From: an uncultured Anaerolineaceae bacterium
Lineage (GTDB): Bacteria > Chloroflexota > Anaerolineae > Promineifilales > Promineifilaceae
NCBI GenBank assembly: GCA_937967805.1
Contig: CALBTC010000437.1
Location: 1 to 7,511 of the forward strand
Length of the DNA stretch: 7,511 bases
Reading direction: 5' to 3'
In this document: piece by piece, positions 6,202-7,511 of the stretch
Position numbering within the stretch: position 1 is the first letter of the stretch
Layout of the letters: each line of letters begins with the position of its first letter
The notes under the pieces: generated by a model
The model's database searches: none
The model's input: the letters and a program-made list of their open reading frames with translations, nothing else
Told to the model about the DNA's origin: nothing
Program-made: the position numbers and the translations under genes

Positions 6202-6255
6202 AACGCAGACCCAAGACCTTAAACAACCTTCTCTGCGCCTCCGCGCCTCTGCGTT
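6202..6255. repeat. Three 8-nt tandem units and inverted partner before the FAH-family gene
   Basis: CTCTGCGC (6231-6238), CTCCGCGC (6239-6246) and CTCTGCGT (6247-6254) repeat with period 8. AACGCAGA (6202-6209) is the exact reverse complement of TCTGCGTT (6248-6255). The A/T-rich run AAAATTTTTT follows from 6257, so a long-loop terminator between the NTPase block and the FAH gene is possible but weak. The sequence looks like a short dispersed intergenic repeat. Confidence 0.65.
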
Positions 6256-6266
6256 AAAATTTTTTC

Positions 6267-6272
6267 AAGGAG
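6267..6272 (+). promoter_or_regulatory. Strong ribosome binding site fixing the FAH-family start
   Basis: AAGGAG lies 5 nt before ATG 6278. It rejects an upstream in-frame start at 6086 that would overlap the previous gene and translate the repeat. Confidence 0.85.
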
Positions 6273-6277
6273 AAAAG

Positions 6278-7015
6278 ATGAAGTTAGCCCGATTCGCCTA
6301 CAACGGACAAATTCACGAAGCTGTCTACAAAAACGATCAGCTCTGGGTGGGCACGGTTGCCTACGATCCAGACGATGTGATGTGGCTGCCGCCGGTAGAT
6401 GCGCGGGGCTGTACGGCCGTTGGCGTGGCCCTCGGTTATGCTGACCATGCCCAGGAGCTTAAATTGGACGTGCCGGAGTACCCGCTGCTCTTCCACAAGC
6501 TGCCCAACACATTTATTGGCCACAAAGCCAAAGTGATCCGACCGGACGTGGAATACATGCATTACGAGGGGGAACTGGTGGTGGTGATGGGGCAAAACGG
6601 CCGTCACATCCCCGAAGAAGACGCGCTGGATTACGTTTACGGCTACACCATCGGCAACGAATGCACCGTGCGCGACTTTGTGGGCAACTACTACCGCCCG
6701 CCCGTCAAAGCCAAAGGGTTCGACACGTTTGGCCCGATGGGCCCCGTGCTGGTCACCGCCGATGAGATTGATCCCACCAACACCGAAATTCGCACCTACG
6801 TCAACGGCGAGCTGAAGCAGCAGGGCAACACCAAAAACCTGCGCCACAGCGTGGCCCAGCTCATTGCCTATATTTCCGAATTCAAAACGCTCCAGCGCGG
6901 CGACATCATCTATACCGGCACCCCGGAAGGCATCTCCCACGTCTACGCCGGGGATGTTATGCGCGTGGAAATTGACGGCATTGGTGTGTTGGAGAATGAA
7001 GTAATCGTCGGATAG
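6278..7015 (+). CDS. hpaG: Fumarylacetoacetate hydrolase family protein, HpaG/HpcE-like isomerase/decarboxylase
   Basis: This 245-aa protein has the FAH fold. The likely reaction is decarboxylation of 5-oxopent-3-ene-1,2,5-tricarboxylate and/or isomerisation of 2-hydroxyhepta-2,4-diene-1,7-dioate in homoprotocatechuate degradation, in the cytosol with Mg or Mn. Metal motif HYEGELVVVMG gives E97 and E99. The third ligand region reads GNECTVRD, followed by NYYRPP, then KGFDTFGPMGPVLV and, near the end, GDIIYTGTPEGIS, all typical of the family. NYYRP is reminiscent of HpaG. Enterobacterial HpaG is a ~430-aa two-domain fusion, whereas this is one domain, as in many other bacteria. The third ligand, usually Asp, appears to be Glu128. 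The HpaE-like dehydrogenase begins 48 nt later, which supports the pathway call. Other FAH-family hydrolase activities (e.g. acylpyruvase) remain possible. Confidence 0.85.
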   Translation: MKLARFAYNGQIHEAVYKNDQLWVGTVAYDPDDVMWLPPVDARGCTAVGVALGYADHAQELKLDVPEYPLLFHKLPNTFIGHKAKVIRPDVEYMHYEGELVVVMGQNGRHIPEEDALDYVYGYTIGNECTVRDFVGNYYRPPVKAKGFDTFGPMGPVLVTADEIDPTNTEIRTYVNGELKQQGNTKNLRHSVAQLIAYISEFKTLQRGDIIYTGTPEGISHVYAGDVMRVEIDGIGVLENEVIVG

Positions 7016-7049
7016 TTTTATCCACAGCAAGACAAGTTGAATCGTTTTT

Positions 7050-7055
7050 AAAGGA
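7050..7055 (+). promoter_or_regulatory. Ribosome binding site choosing ATG 7064
   Basis: AAAGGA lies 8 nt before ATG 7064. The in-frame ATG at 7055 overlaps this site, so 7064 is preferred. Confidence 0.7.
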
Positions 7056-7063
7056 TGAACCAA

Positions 7064-7511
7064 ATGGCAGCAACAGGAACTCTTCAAGAAAATCTGGAAA
7101 AGGTGGCACCCTATCGGGCCAAAATTGCCGAACGCGGGCTGAAGAATATTGTGAACGGCCGTCACCTCAACGCCCAATCCAACAAAACCTACGACAACCA
7201 CAGCCCCATCGACAACAGCCTCCTCTGCGCCGTGGCTGAAGGAGGTGCAGCCGACATTGACCTCGCGGCGCAAGCTGCCCACGACGCCTTCCCGGCCTGG
7301 GCTGCACTACCGGCTAAACAGCGGCGCGACCTGCTCTACCGCGTCGCCGAGCTCATCGAGGCCAACGCCGAGGAGATCGCCCTGCTGGAAAGCATCGACA
7401 CCGGCCAGCCGATACGGTTTATGAGCAAAGCGGCCGTTCGCGCCGCCGCTAACTTCCGCTTTTTTGCCGACCGGGTGGAATCGGCCCAGGACGGCCTTTC
7501 CCTGCCCGCGC
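7064..7511 (+). CDS. hpaE: Aldehyde dehydrogenase, HpaE-like, C-terminus outside window
   Basis: The first ~149 residues of an NAD(P)-dependent aldehyde dehydrogenase are present. The order fits: the N-terminal strand NIVNGRHL, then YDNHSPID, AAHDAFPAWAALPAKQRRDLL, the helix LIEANAEEIALLESIDTGQPI, and RAAANFRFFADRVES. The IDTGQPIR and ENFRFFA-type motifs resemble 5-carboxymethyl-2-hydroxymuconate semialdehyde dehydrogenase, which oxidises the ring-cleavage product of homoprotocatechuate. Betaine-aldehyde-type dehydrogenases are related and cannot be excluded from this fragment. The catalytic Cys and Glu and the NAD-binding motifs lie beyond the window. The gene is probably co-transcribed with the FAH-family gene 48 nt upstream. 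Confidence 0.88.
   Translation, partial: MAATGTLQENLEKVAPYRAKIAERGLKNIVNGRHLNAQSNKTYDNHSPIDNSLLCAVAEGGAADIDLAAQAAHDAFPAWAALPAKQRRDLLYRVAELIEANAEEIALLESIDTGQPIRFMSKAAVRAAANFRFFADRVESAQDGLSLPA

Larger units (their letters stand above)
375..7162. repeat. Iterated palindromic octamer ACGGCCGT (13 copies)
   Basis: Exact copies start at 375, 470, 1447, 1717, 2304, 2725, 3206, 4049, 4401, 5626, 6413, 6597 and 7155. At this base composition roughly 0.2 copies would be expected by chance. One-base variants are also common: ACGGCCGC at 1601, 5173 and 5542; GCGGCCGT at 1008 and 7430; TCGGCCGT at 615 and 4013. The copies fall in all three reading frames (Thr-Ala-Val six times, Asn/Asp-Gly-Arg five, Arg-Pro two), so selection or bias acts on the DNA, not on the protein. 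Confidence 0.9.

Noticed and set aside
2602..6255. CRISPR array
   Set aside because: The repeats are 7-9 nt and contiguous or facing each other, with no 25-40 nt repeat separated by regular spacers, and no cas gene is present.
6086..6277. N-terminal extension of the FAH-family protein
   Set aside because: It would overlap NTPase B by 104 nt and translate the 8-nt repeat; AAGGAG directly before ATG 6278 marks the real start.
6284..7282. Minus-strand ORF (332 codons) opposite the FAH and dehydrogenase genes
   Set aside because: It spans two well-supported plus-strand genes and the gap between them, and its protein has no recognisable motif.

Overview
The window reads as a bacterial chromosome segment of moderately high GC. 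All genes are on the plus strand and separated by short gaps of 48-184 nt. Two features point to a member of the Chloroflexota (Anaerolineae/Ardenticatenia type), possibly from a metagenome assembly: the octamer ACGGCCGT occurs 13 times, and most gaps carry small inverted arrays of short repeats. The lineage call is an inference from general familiarity with such genomes, not a search result.

Layout. (1) 2-799: an AraC-family regulator whose N-terminus lies before the window, followed by a hairpin/T-run terminator. (2) 984-2606: a complete thiamine-diphosphate enzyme of the acetolactate-synthase/2-oxoacid-decarboxylase superfamily. (3) 2687-3271: an HD-domain metal-dependent phosphohydrolase. 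(4) 3351-6189: a three-gene block made of a P-loop NTPase with a C-terminal extension, a 184-aa helical protein of unknown family, and a shorter paralogue of the first NTPase (about half the aligned residues identical by hand). I do not recognise the family of any of these three. (5) 6278-7015: a one-domain fumarylacetoacetate-hydrolase-family protein resembling HpaG/HpcE. (6) 7064 to the window end: the N-terminus of an aldehyde dehydrogenase resembling HpaE.

How they may work together. The last two genes look like consecutive steps of homoprotocatechuate (3,4-dihydroxyphenylacetate) meta-cleavage: the dehydrogenase acts on the ring-cleavage semialdehyde, and the FAH-fold enzyme on the later tricarboxylate/dioate. 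An AraC regulator and a thiamine-diphosphate enzyme upstream would fit control of, and a side entry into, aromatic or 2-oxoacid catabolism, but nothing in the sequence proves the link. The NTPase-helical-NTPase block and the HD protein have no evident role in that pathway and are the best candidates for something undescribed.

Non-coding structure. Five consecutive gaps, from 2607 to 6277, each hold an inverted-repeat element of a different sequence. Four of them are built from 7-, 8- or 9-nt units. Two of these arrays run into the preceding gene and supply its stop codon.
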